NCBI GenBank assembly: GCA_031284225.1
Contig: JAITAH010000321.1
Coordinates: forward strand, 1-20,425
Source: Dysgonamonadaceae bacterium
GTDB taxonomy: Bacteria; Bacteroidota; Bacteroidia; Bacteroidales; Azobacteroidaceae
DNA: 20,425 nucleotides
Direction of reading: 5' to 3'
Of this stretch, positions 8,082 to 16,479 are shown in pieces. The translations under genes were made by a program, and so were the position numbers. The notes under the pieces are model-generated. The model saw only the letters and a list, made by a program, of their open reading frames with translations. It made no database searches and was not told the origin of the DNA. The stretch's first letter is position 1; every line of letters starts with the position of its first letter.

Positions 8082-10103
8082 TTATCTATATTTGATCCAA
8101 ATAGCGGCGCCTCCGCCGGGAGCCAAATTCAAATCCCATACCGATTCGCTGTTGACTTCCTTTTCTTCGATAACTATCGGATAAGGATTGGTATTCCAAT
8201 CGGAATTCACTGCATCGCGGAACAGTTTGGCGCGGTAATTTTTCTCTGCATCCAGGAAAGAAAAATCGACTTTCACCGTTCGGGCGTTTTCGTCCGTAAT
8301 GGCGCCCAAGAACCAATCGTCGGAATGTTTATCTTTCCGCGCCGTAACTACAAAATCGCCTATCTTCCCATCTTTGATAATGGTTTTAGACCAATCGGTC
8401 GGAACCGCTTCGATAAACTCGAAAGCAGGCTTATCGACATAATTTTCCGGCAAATCGGAAGCCATTTGCAAAGGACTGTAAATCACCACATACAAAGCTA
8501 ACTGCTTGGCAATTGTCGTCTGCGCCCTCGTTTGTGGATACACCGGATTGGTGAAATCGAACGTGCCGAATGTAAAATCCATCGGGCCGGCCAAGCCACG
8601 TGTAAACGGTACAATAGTCGTATGTTCGGGAGGACTGCCTCCATCGCGCGACCAGGCGTCGTATTCTTGTCCGCGAACGCCTTCCTGCGTCATCAAATTG
8701 GGATAGGTACGCTGCAAACCGGTGGGCATCACCGGCTCGTGATTATCGATCATGATATGATATTTGGCCGCCGTTTCAATCACTTTGCGGTAATGGCGCA
8801 CTCCATATTGACTGCTGTGGCGTTCTTTCTTATCCAAGAGCGGATTGACATACCCGGTTTTTACCGAATGAATACCGTATTTCGCCAAAAACAGAAAAGC
8901 GCTGTCCAATTGATTTTCATAATTGATGGTGGCTCCACCGGTTTCGTTGTGCCCGATAATTTCCACGCCTTTGGAAGTAGCATACCGGACAATAGCGTCG
9001 ATATCGAAATCGGGATAGGGTTTCGTGAAACTGAATTGATTTCCGTTGGCTACCCAATCGCCGTCCCAACCGTAATTCCAGCCTTCGACCAGCACGGCCG
9101 AAATGTTATGAGCGGCCGCAAAATCGATGTATTCTTTCATGTTTTTTGTTGTGGCGCCGTGCTTTGGCCCTTGCGCCCAAGTATATTTTTCCTTGTGCAT
9201 GCCCCACCAGATTCCTATGTATTTCGCCGGTTGCAACCAGGAAGTATCTTCTATTTTCGAAGGCTCATTCAGATTCAACAGGATGCGCGAATTGGCTAAC
9301 CGGTTCAAATCATCGGCAAGGATAATCGTACGCCAAGGCGAAACAAACGGTGTTTGTGCATACACTTTGACGCCGGAAGACCAAGGGGTTAAATCCGTTT
9401 TCAGCGTGCTACCCGATACCGGATACAGATTCATGGCGGCATAATCGGTTAGATTGGCTTCATGAATCGAGATGTATTTGCCGTCGCCGGTTTCAATGGT
9501 CAGAGGCGTACAAACCGTATCCAATCGACTAATCGGAGATTGCCGATACAGCGTTTCGTAATATTCCCCTTTGTAAGCCGGTATCGACCAGGCGGGAAAA
9601 TCGCCGGAAACGGCAAATTCCGTCAATTCTTCCGTAATGGCGAATGTTTTCAGGTTTTCCTGTTCGGGAAATTCGTAACGAAAACCGACGCCATCGTCGA
9701 ACGCGCGGAAAACGATATTCAACAAGCGTTTTTCGCCCGCTGTTTCCTGTAATTCGATTTTAGCCTCATTGTAATGATTACGCACCGTTATTTCCTCGCC
9801 CCAAGGCTGTTCCCACGTTTCATCGAACGTCGATTGCGTTACCTGTTTGATTTCAAAGGGGCCGGCAAGCCTCGACTGGCCGTTTAACTCAAAACCCAAT
9901 TGAGAAGAACCGATCACTGTTTTGCCTTCTTTACTCACGGCATAGGCCGGATTCCCGTTTGCAACACTGAAATGAATTTCAATTTTACCCTCCGGCGATG
10001 TTAAGCCGACTTCCTTCGACTGGTATTGGCAGGCGCAAAAGGATACAACCATTATCGCCCAAAAACTCGTTTGAATAACTTTTAATTGCATGTTTCTTCT
10101 CAT
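8082..10103 (-). CDS. Glycoside hydrolase family 97 alpha-glucosidase (SusB-like), inverting type
   Basis: A 673-residue exported alpha-glucosidase with an N-terminal lipoprotein-like signal ending about FCAC (Cys25). It has a beta-supersandwich (about 30-290), a (beta/alpha)8 barrel (about 290-560) and a C-terminal beta domain, as in GH97. Residues line up with Bacteroides thetaiotaomicron SusB by spacing: Glu387 (HNETGG) and Glu456 (NHEPV) match the base pair Glu439/Glu508, which are also 69 apart. Glu480 (RGQE) matches the general acid Glu532, and Glu144, Glu456, Glu474 and Glu480 match the calcium ligands. The segment VKTGYV has Gly where retaining GH97 enzymes carry an Asp nucleophile, so an inverting alpha-glucosidase is expected. 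The gene follows susD by 5 bp and lies in the same operon. It probably releases glucose from imported oligosaccharides, in the periplasm or on a membrane. Linkage preference is not readable from sequence. Confidence 0.95.
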   Translation of the reverse strand: MRRNMQLKVIQTSFWAIMVVSFCACQYQSKEVGLTSPEGKIEIHFSVANGNPAYAVSKEGKTVIGSSQLGFELNGQSRLAGPFEIKQVTQSTFDETWEQPWGEEITVRNHYNEAKIELQETAGEKRLLNIVFRAFDDGVGFRYEFPEQENLKTFAITEELTEFAVSGDFPAWSIPAYKGEYYETLYRQSPISRLDTVCTPLTIETGDGKYISIHEANLTDYAAMNLYPVSGSTLKTDLTPWSSGVKVYAQTPFVSPWRTIILADDLNRLANSRILLNLNEPSKIEDTSWLQPAKYIGIWWGMHKEKYTWAQGPKHGATTKNMKEYIDFAAAHNISAVLVEGWNYGWDGDWVANGNQFSFTKPYPDFDIDAIVRYATSKGVEIIGHNETGGATINYENQLDSAFLFLAKYGIHSVKTGYVNPLLDKKERHSSQYGVRHYRKVIETAAKYHIMIDNHEPVMPTGLQRTYPNLMTQEGVRGQEYDAWSRDGGSPPEHTTIVPFTRGLAGPMDFTFGTFDFTNPVYPQTRAQTTIAKQLALYVVIYSPLQMASDLPENYVDKPAFEFIEAVPTDWSKTIIKDGKIGDFVVTARKDKHSDDWFLGAITDENARTVKVDFSFLDAEKNYRAKLFRDAVNSDWNTNPYPIVIEEKEVNSESVWDLNLAPGGGAAIWIKYR

Positions 10104-10108
10104 ATATT

Positions 10109-11977
10109 TTATCTGACTCCCGGATATCCGGTCGATTGTTGTATGTTTTCGTTCCGTTCGAGTTCTAACTGCGGAATGGGTTGTACGTACGATTCATCGC
10201 CTTTCCAGGTAATGTTCCCGTGGCGTGTTTCCTTGTAATAATCCGCTTCTAACGAACCGATTTTCCAGCGGCGGACGTCCCACCACCATTGTCCTTCGGC
10301 GAAAAGTTCGGCCCAACGTTCGTATTTCAGCACATCGTTGGCCAGATGGTCGTTTGCATCCATCGTTTTTGTACGTTCCGTAAGACGGGTGTAATCGTAA
10401 GGACAAGGCGAATCGGGCGAATATCCGTAAGCGCGCCGATGTACCTTGTTGATGTATTCCAAGGCCAATGCCGGATCATCCTCTTTGACGGCCTCGGCAT
10501 ACAACAGGTAAATATCCGCCAAACGCACTACCGGATAATTGGCGTCGCTGCTCTGGTTTTTACCATAAGGAGCCGTACCCATTTCCACGCCTTGAATATT
10601 GGTAAATTTGCGATGTTGCCAAGTCCATAAATCCGGACGGTTGTTTACTTCGCTCGACCGATCATAGTAAGTTACCACTCCCCTATCATTAATATATTCA
10701 TCTACGTAGGGTTGCCCGGCGGACAAGAGTATGCGCGGATCTACCTTGGCTTTATCGTTTTTCAAATCCAAACTTTTTTGCCGGTACTCCGGGTCGGACA
10801 AAGCATACGGGAAATTATTCACCGAACGCGGCTGGTTAGACACAAACGATTTATTAAATGTTCGCCGGGGGACGGTGTCGCCGCCGATACCATGAAAACC
10901 AAATCGGCGAATATTGGCGTCATGGATAAAATTATTGCCCCATTCGCTGCTTTTTTTAGCGGTAATTACATCACGTTCTTTCGTCAACGGATCGACAGCG
11001 CCTTCAACGGCAGGCCGGAAACGAATATCCAAATCCATATACCAAGGCGCCATCACCATAGGCATTCCACTTCCTGTGGTGTAACCGGCCCAAGGCCCGT
11101 TCTGGTTCCGGTTGACGGTCATACTAAGCTCGTACAGCGATTCGGAATTAAATTCATTGGCTTCATTGCCGTAGAACATGTCCCGGTAAACCTCCGGCGT
11201 TACCAAGTGTTTGCCGCTGCGATTGATAATATCTTCCATTAGCGCTTTGGCTTTCGTTTTATATTCGGGGAAAATATAGGCAGCTTGCATATACACCTTG
11301 GCCAACAAGCCTTTGGCCGCCCATTCCGAAGCGCGGTATTTATCTTGACGACCCGTAAGCAAAGGAACCGCCGTTTCCAAATCATTGACCACAAATTTCC
11401 ATGTATCGGATGTGGTAGCGCGCGAACGTTTCATGCTTTCAATATCATCGGCCACTTTATCGATAATGGGAAATCCCCAGCCATCGGGAGCAATTTCGAA
11501 AAACAATTGCCCATGCCAATAAGCCAAAGCGCGATTGAACAAGGCTTGTCCGAGCATATAATTCAATGGGGCCTGCTCTTCGACGATTGAATAGTTTTCT
11601 CGATACTGTTCGATACTCTCTATGGCCGTGGCGGACAAATTCGCCCACTTACAAATATCCACATACATCTGGGTGATATAACGACTGTCGATGTCGGTAT
11701 AATTATCCATACTGGAACCTCTTTCATCGTACGAACCGTAGGTATCCGTGGTATGGTCATACAAATAAACCCCCATCGGAAACCAATAAAAGGCATACAT
11801 TCCAATGCCATACGGACCGGCATACGAAGAAGTCAAAACCAAATTCACTTGATCCAACGTTGCCGGAAAGTTGTCGGGCGACAACGTTTGCTTGTTCGAG
11901 ATATCAAAGAAATCCGAACAGCCGGCGATTGTGCCCAAACAAATAGCCAAAACTATATTTTTAATGCTCTTTTTCAT
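10109..11977 (-). CDS. SusD/RagB family outer-membrane glycan-binding lipoprotein
   Basis: A 622-residue surface lipoprotein that, with SusC, captures oligosaccharides at the outer membrane (pedal-bin lid). The signal peptide ends in TIAGC with Cys20 as the lipidated residue, followed by SDFFDIS, a typical start for the family. Tetratricopeptide-like helices run through the middle. The C-terminal third contains the conserved RLADIYLLYAEA segment and ELFAEGQWWWDVRRW, both standard in SusD proteins. The protein ends with a GYPGVR tail. It lies 28 bp after susC and 5 bp before the GH97 gene, so all three are almost certainly co-transcribed. Size is slightly above the usual 500-600 residues. The ligand cannot be read directly; the neighbouring GH97 and GH87 genes point to an alpha-linked glucan. 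Confidence 0.96.
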   Translation of the reverse strand: MKKSIKNIVLAICLGTIAGCSDFFDISNKQTLSPDNFPATLDQVNLVLTSSYAGPYGIGMYAFYWFPMGVYLYDHTTDTYGSYDERGSSMDNYTDIDSRYITQMYVDICKWANLSATAIESIEQYRENYSIVEEQAPLNYMLGQALFNRALAYWHGQLFFEIAPDGWGFPIIDKVADDIESMKRSRATTSDTWKFVVNDLETAVPLLTGRQDKYRASEWAAKGLLAKVYMQAAYIFPEYKTKAKALMEDIINRSGKHLVTPEVYRDMFYGNEANEFNSESLYELSMTVNRNQNGPWAGYTTGSGMPMVMAPWYMDLDIRFRPAVEGAVDPLTKERDVITAKKSSEWGNNFIHDANIRRFGFHGIGGDTVPRRTFNKSFVSNQPRSVNNFPYALSDPEYRQKSLDLKNDKAKVDPRILLSAGQPYVDEYINDRGVVTYYDRSSEVNNRPDLWTWQHRKFTNIQGVEMGTAPYGKNQSSDANYPVVRLADIYLLYAEAVKEDDPALALEYINKVHRRAYGYSPDSPCPYDYTRLTERTKTMDANDHLANDVLKYERWAELFAEGQWWWDVRRWKIGSLEADYYKETRHGNITWKGDESYVQPIPQLELERNENIQQSTGYPGVR

Positions 11978-12005
11978 CTTTTCTGTAGAATTAAATCATT
12001 ACACA

Positions 12006-15000
12006 TTAGAACGTTAAATCAACGCCGATTGAAATCAGTCGCGACGGCAAATACCGGTTTTGATGATCTACGCCACGCATAAGCACGCCGCCGCCGATTT
12101 CCGGATCAATACCGTTGTACCGGGTGAGCGTAAACACGTTTTGCGCACTCAAATATAAGCGCGCCCGTTCGAGATCGGCTTTCCGGACAATCGCTTTCGG
12201 CAGAGAATAACCGATCGACAAGTTTTTCAACTTCAGATAATCGCCTCTTTCTACCATATACCCCGATACGGTAGAATAATTTTTATTGACCGCGCCATCA
12301 CCTATAAACGAACCGTTGTCGTCGATATATCCGATCCGCGGAAATTCGGTTACCGTAGTATTATTTTTACCGAAACAGGATGTTTTGAAAATATCGGCCG
12401 TCGTATTATCCGAACTGAACGTTTGAGTATAAGGCTTTACCAAGTTCATAATATCGAATCCCAGCGCTCCCTGGAACACAGCGCTCAAATCGAAACCTTT
12501 ATATTCCAGATGAATATTCAATCCGTAAGTCATTTTAGGCCAGGGATTACCGATGTATTTCCGGGAAAGAGGAGTTACGCGCCCCTGTCCGTTATCATCG
12601 AAGATCAAGTCGCCTACTCCGGTTTGTTCTTTTTGGTAATAAATGCCGATGGGTTTCCCGTCCAGATTCAAGGGTTGACCGGTAACCGGGTCGTAACTGG
12701 TATGATTGGGATTATCTTTCCGCCAAGCTTCCAAAGCGTACCGATTGTATTCGTCCACCTGCGCTTGTGTCTGGAAAATACCTATCACTCGATAGCCATA
12801 AAACATACTCATCGGATGACCGTCTTCCGTACGAGCCAAAAGCGGCCAAGCTGCATCTAAACCTTCATCTATCGGGGTAGCTCCCGGCGCTGCACCTATT
12901 TGTTTCACTAAATTGGCATTGAACGAAGCATTTGCATGGATCGTATAACGGAAATCCGCTTTTTTATCCATCCAGCCGATAGCAATTTCATGCCCTTGGT
13001 TTTCCACCAAGCCGGCATTGAAATAAACGGGAACGGTATTTGCCGGATCTTCACTGGAAAAATAGTAACTCATTCCGGCCGATAGAGGCAAATCGCCCCG
13101 ATAAAGCATATCTTTGGTCTGGCGATTGTAATAATCGTAAGTAACAGTCAAACGATTCCGCAAAAAAGTCCAATCGATTCCGATATCCGTTTGATTGATT
13201 TCTTCCCACTTCAAATCACGATTACCGACCGTAGCGATCCAGTAACCGGCTTGTTGAATAGCGCTTCCATCGAACGCATGGCTAATGCCCGAACCGGACC
13301 AGGTGGATTGATACATAAATTGCGGAACACTCATATCATTTCCCAAAATTCCCCAACTGGCGCGAATTTTGACGTCATCCAACCAATTTTCCGTATAAGG
13401 TTTGACAAATTCTTCCTCGCTGATTCTCCAACCGGCGTTGATAGAAGGAAAATATCCCCAGCGATTTTTACCTACAAACCGATCGGAAGCGTCGGCGCGA
13501 AAATTGGCTGTCAACAAATATTTACTCAAATAACTATAATTGATACGGCCGAAGAAAGACAAGCGGCGATCGATCGGCAAACTATCCGTAGCCTCTTTCG
13601 TCGGACCGGCAGAAGCCAAAGTAATGGATTCGGCTACCGGAATCGAAAAATCGTAAGCCGTTACACGCAGATTGTATCCGTCTAATTTCCAACTTTCGAT
13701 ACCCGCCATCCCTTTCAGATGATGGCTGCCGAAAGGCTTATCGTACGTCAACACAGAATTAAACATCAGGTTTTGCAACGTTCCGGCATAAGCGTTCAAC
13801 TGCTGCGGAGCTACTTGTACCGGACCGAAATTGCGAAATTCGGTAAAGTTATTTCGTGAAAATCCTTGAAATTCGCCGGCGCCGGTTATTCTCAAATCCA
13901 ATCCCTTAATAAATTGGATATTCAGATAGGCCTGCGCATTCAGGTGGTAATTGTTATCGTTAAAAACATGGAAAGCCTGTTCCAGACCGGCAAAATTGGG
14001 GCCACTACCCACCGACATCGGCGTATTGGCAAAATTCCCATCCGAATCATAAACCGGAGCTACCGGCACTGTACGGAAAGGTATCGTGTGATTGTAAATT
14101 GAAGATGTAGTAGCCGGATTGCTTTTCTGCCTACTACCATAAATCGATTCGCCGATGGTAATATGTTTGGAAAATTGATAATCCAAATTGTTACGAAACG
14201 AAAAACGGTCGGCGCTGGTATCCATATAAACTCCTTTTTCGCTCAAATAGCTACCCGATAAAAAGAAACCGGTTTTCTCGGACGAGGCGGCTACCGATAC
14301 ATTGTATTCCTGTTCAACGCCGGTATCGAACATAACGTCCATCCAATCGGTATCGGGCAGATCGGCGAGGCTCTTTGCCCCAAGCACATCCAGGGTATTA
14401 CCGTTGCCGAACGCATCGCGGGCGCGTATCCAATCGGCCGTATTTAATAATTGAACAGTATTGATAATGTTCCGGATACCGTAGCGGGCATTCGCTTGAA
14501 TGGTTGCTTTTTCGCCCGCGCCCCGTTTAGTTGTAATCAATAGAACGCCGCCGGCCGCCCGCGATCCATAAATAGCCGCCGAACCGGCGTCTTTGAGGAT
14601 TTCGATGCTTTCCACATCACGCATGTTAAACGTGAAGCCGGCCTCTTGAGGAACGCCATCCACTACATACAAGGGACTCATTCCGTTGAGCGAACCGGCG
14701 CCCCGGATGATAATGTCGGTCGATCCGCCCGGCGAACCTTCGCCTTTTGTTACCATCACTCCCGCCGCCAAACCGCTCAGAGATTCGGCTAAACTCTTGC
14801 TCGAAAAATCTTTAATATCGTTGGCCCGTACCGACGAAATGGAACCTGTTAATTCGGAACGCTTTTGCGTACCATAACCGACCACCACCACATCTTCCAA
14901 CTGTTGCACATCTTCCCGTAAAACAATCGGATAAAAACTTTTTGAAGCGGTTATTTTTTCCTCGTATCTTACATAGCCAATATACGAAACCGTAAGCATA

Positions 15001-15206
15001 GCGCCTTCGACAACGGATAGTTCAAAATTACCATCCATGTCGGTAATGGAGCCATTGCCGGAAGCGGTTACCGTTGCCCCGATAATTGCCTCGTTATTGA
15101 CGTCCGTTACTCTTCCGCGTATCGTCTGCCGGGTTTGCGCCGGCAAATTCACTGCAAAACCAAGCATGATGCATAACAAGGCCATTTTCTGAATTATATT
15201 ATTCAT
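12006..15206 (-). CDS. SusC/RagA family TonB-linked outer-membrane transporter
   Basis: A 1066-residue outer-membrane beta-barrel that imports oligosaccharides using TonB energy, paired with the SusD lipoprotein that follows. A signal peptide ends at LPAQ (about residue 24). A carboxypeptidase-regulatory-like domain spans about 28-98. The TonB box region DVVVVGYGTQ is at 105-114, followed by the plug domain (about 115-230) with IRGAGSLNGMSPLYVVDGVP and DAGSAAIYGSRAAGGVLLITTK. The rest is a 22-strand barrel ending in an aromatic residue (GVDLTF), the usual terminal outer-membrane assembly signal. No N-terminal signalling extension for an ECF sigma/anti-sigma pair is present, in keeping with control by the SusR-like regulator nearby. 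A large hairpin at 15288-15339 separates it from the upstream T9SS gene. Confidence 0.97.
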   Translation of the reverse strand: MNNIIQKMALLCIMLGFAVNLPAQTRQTIRGRVTDVNNEAIIGATVTASGNGSITDMDGNFELSVVEGAMLTVSYIGYVRYEEKITASKSFYPIVLREDVQQLEDVVVVGYGTQKRSELTGSISSVRANDIKDFSSKSLAESLSGLAAGVMVTKGEGSPGGSTDIIIRGAGSLNGMSPLYVVDGVPQEAGFTFNMRDVESIEILKDAGSAAIYGSRAAGGVLLITTKRGAGEKATIQANARYGIRNIINTVQLLNTADWIRARDAFGNGNTLDVLGAKSLADLPDTDWMDVMFDTGVEQEYNVSVAASSEKTGFFLSGSYLSEKGVYMDTSADRFSFRNNLDYQFSKHITIGESIYGSRQKSNPATTSSIYNHTIPFRTVPVAPVYDSDGNFANTPMSVGSGPNFAGLEQAFHVFNDNNYHLNAQAYLNIQFIKGLDLRITGAGEFQGFSRNNFTEFRNFGPVQVAPQQLNAYAGTLQNLMFNSVLTYDKPFGSHHLKGMAGIESWKLDGYNLRVTAYDFSIPVAESITLASAGPTKEATDSLPIDRRLSFFGRINYSYLSKYLLTANFRADASDRFVGKNRWGYFPSINAGWRISEEEFVKPYTENWLDDVKIRASWGILGNDMSVPQFMYQSTWSGSGISHAFDGSAIQQAGYWIATVGNRDLKWEEINQTDIGIDWTFLRNRLTVTYDYYNRQTKDMLYRGDLPLSAGMSYYFSSEDPANTVPVYFNAGLVENQGHEIAIGWMDKKADFRYTIHANASFNANLVKQIGAAPGATPIDEGLDAAWPLLARTEDGHPMSMFYGYRVIGIFQTQAQVDEYNRYALEAWRKDNPNHTSYDPVTGQPLNLDGKPIGIYYQKEQTGVGDLIFDDNGQGRVTPLSRKYIGNPWPKMTYGLNIHLEYKGFDLSAVFQGALGFDIMNLVKPYTQTFSSDNTTADIFKTSCFGKNNTTVTEFPRIGYIDDNGSFIGDGAVNKNYSTVSGYMVERGDYLKLKNLSIGYSLPKAIVRKADLERARLYLSAQNVFTLTRYNGIDPEIGGGVLMRGVDHQNRYLPSRLISIGVDLTF

Positions 15207-15287
15207 ATTAATAGAGATTAGATTTTTATTTCGGATAAAATTTCACTTCCGGTTTCCCCAAAGCCACCGGCCTATAAAATAAGAATC

Positions 15288-15339
15288 AGGACGAAACTGC
15301 CCAAAAACGGGTTTAACCGGTTTTGAGCCTTTTCGTCCT
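15288..15339 (-). terminator. Hairpin between the T9SS protein gene and susC (terminator or attenuator)
   Basis: AGGACGAAA (15288-15296) pairs perfectly with TTTCGTCCT (15331-15339). A second partial inverted repeat lies inside (AAAAC/GTTTT arms with GGT/ACC around the centre). Read on the minus strand the stem is followed by a T-rich run (GATTCTTATTTTAT), so it fits a terminator after the 15355-16179 gene; the plus strand lacks such a tail. It also sits 82 bp upstream of the susC start, so partial read-through would set the ratio of the two products. Confidence 0.55.
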
Positions 15340-15354
15340 AACAAACCTCAAATG

Positions 15355-16179
15355 TTACTTCCAGGCTTTAACCATCTTGGTACTTACCCGTTCGCCGTTG
15401 GAAAGGATCGCGCGTTCGATATACAAGCCGCTTTCGGGTTCCTTACCGAGCTTGACGCCTTGCAAATTGTAATATTCGCGGGCGACCGCTTCGGCATTGG
15501 AAATCACAGCGGGAATAGCGGTTGTGGCAACGGCGCAGGAAGGTGCATATCCTTTCACCGGATAAGCGTCGCCGAACAATTCATTGCCGAAATCATCGTT
15601 GTAAAATTCATCGCTTGTTTTTGTTCCGGTGTAAGGCGCCGTACAGAAAAAAGCGTCGCCCGGACCGGCAATCGAGGCTCCTTCCACCATACCGGCAGGC
15701 CATAGCCACCAAGCGGCTCCGGGATTATCGGCAGTATATTCAAAACCGAAAACCTGACCGTAAACATAACAAATTTCTCCAGCGGTAGTAGCTCTTGCCA
15801 AATCGAAATCCGCCGTGCCTAATTGGGTAATCGCCCAAGTGGCGCCATAAATATTTCCCCGGATTTGCTTCATTCTATGGCTGTCGCCGCTTACGTTGCC
15901 AAAACCTGTCCATTTATTCACCGCGATACTACGGGTAGCCCCTGCATTGGTAGGAGTACCTTTCAGCCAATCTTCCAGCGGAGTGCCGGTAACATCAATC
16001 GCAATAGTAAACGCTTCATCTACTTCAAAATTGTTCGAAGCTGCCCAAGTGTTGCTCTTACAATCCCATTTCACAATGTAATAACCATCGGCGTCTTTCG
16101 GATTGTTAATCTGCGTTTGTGCGGTTGCACCCAATACTACCATTAAAAAGGCAGCATACAAGAACGTAATTTTCTTCAT
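15355..16179 (-). CDS. Secreted protein of unknown function with T9SS C-terminal sorting domain
   Basis: A 274-residue protein with a clear signal peptide (MKKITFLYAAFLM to about ATAQ, residue 21). Its C-terminus (about 225-274) resembles a type A sorting domain of the type IX secretion system: REYYNLQGVKLG, then GLYIERAILSNGERVSTKMVK. The 200-residue core is unrecognised. It is rich in aromatic residues and small polar residues (YIVKWDCKSNTW, AAWWLWPAG) and has few basic residues, a composition often seen in carbohydrate-binding beta-sandwiches. Cysteines are at 40, 137, 179 and 215. It is first in the minus-strand part of the locus, upstream of susC, a position where surface glycan-binding proteins often occur. 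A binding role is an inference. A -7 box lies 44 bp upstream, and a terminator-like hairpin follows the stop codon. The call as a real secreted protein is firm; function is not. Confidence 0.85.
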   Translation of the reverse strand: MKKITFLYAAFLMVVLGATAQTQINNPKDADGYYIVKWDCKSNTWAASNNFEVDEAFTIAIDVTGTPLEDWLKGTPTNAGATRSIAVNKWTGFGNVSGDSHRMKQIRGNIYGATWAITQLGTADFDLARATTAGEICYVYGQVFGFEYTADNPGAAWWLWPAGMVEGASIAGPGDAFFCTAPYTGTKTSDEFYNDDFGNELFGDAYPVKGYAPSCAVATTAIPAVISNAEAVAREYYNLQGVKLGKEPESGLYIERAILSNGERVSTKMVKAWK

Positions 16180-16222
16180 GATAACTGAAATTAAAAATTA
16201 AACAATAATTTATATAGTAATG

Positions 16223-16230
16223 CAAACATA
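16223..16230 (-). promoter_or_regulatory. -7 promoter box (TATGTTTG) for the T9SS protein gene
   Basis: TATGTTTG on the minus strand is an exact match to TAnnTTTG, and it lies 44 bp upstream of the ATG at 16179, which gives a leader of about 35-40 bases. At the -33 distance there is only a T-rich run, no clean TTTG, so the promoter may be weak or need an activator. Confidence 0.5.
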
Positions 16231-16309
16231 AGGGACAAAACAGAAAAAAAATAATTTTATGATAAAAATATAGAAAAATATCTGTTCGAAAACTTATACT
16301 TAATTACAG

Positions 16310-16345
16310 ATCAAGAAAATAAAATTCTGAAAAATCAAGAAAATA
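16310..16345. promoter_or_regulatory. Direct repeat ATCAAGAAAATA x2, candidate operator in the divergent control region
   Basis: The 12-mer ATCAAGAAAATA occurs at 16310-16321 and 16334-16345, start points 24 bp apart (a little over two helical turns). An inverted core TCTTGA follows at 16361-16366. The pair lies in the middle of the 300-bp region between the divergent T9SS-protein and GH87 genes, upstream of the promoters of both. It is a plausible binding site for the locus regulator. The region is AT-rich, so chance repeats are possible, but a perfect 12-mer containing C and G is less likely by chance. Confidence 0.45.
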
Positions 16346-16371
16346 TAGACGAAATATGGGTCTTGAAAAAA

Positions 16372-16384
16372 GCGATTGAATCGC
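16372..16384. promoter_or_regulatory. 13-bp dyad GCGATTGAATCGC, candidate operator
   Basis: Perfect 6-bp arms GCGATT/AATCGC around one central G. After one mismatch the symmetry continues four more bases on each side (AAAA/TTTT). It is the most GC-rich spot in an otherwise very AT-rich 300-bp control region and lies 96 bp upstream of the GH87 start. Confidence 0.4.
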
Positions 16385-16431
16385 ATTTTAGAAAAAAAGA
16401 AAAAAGAAAGCATTTTATTTCATTTTTTGCA

Positions 16432-16478
16432 TTGGATATTAATAATTAATTTCTATTTTTACATTTTATCGTAAAAAT
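16432..16478 (+). promoter_or_regulatory. Weak promoter and overlapping dyad just upstream of the GH87 gene
   Basis: A -7-like TATTTTTA (16454-16461, seven of eight matches to TAnnTTTG) has a -33-like TTGG (16432-16435) 18 bp upstream. Perfect 8-bp arms ATTTTTAC (16455-16462) and GTAAAAAT (16471-16478) flank an 8-base centre. This dyad overlaps the -7 box and ends one base before the ATG. It could be a repressor site or a leader hairpin at the start codon. AT-richness lowers confidence. Confidence 0.35.
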
Positions 16479-16479
16479 C

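Noticed and set aside
8532..9299. 255-codon open frame antisense to the GH97 gene
   Set aside because: Lies entirely opposite a well-supported gene; composition follows the complement of the GH97 codons; no signal or domain.
10712..11242. 176-codon open frame antisense to susD
   Set aside because: Shadow of the SusD coding sequence with no domain and no promoter.
13191..13685. 164-codon open frame antisense to susC
   Set aside because: Shadow frame opposite conserved SusC barrel codons; no independent support.
15240..15275. Possible susC promoter TGGCTTTG near 15254-15261
   Set aside because: One mismatch in the critical TA of the -7 box and no TTTG at the -33 distance.
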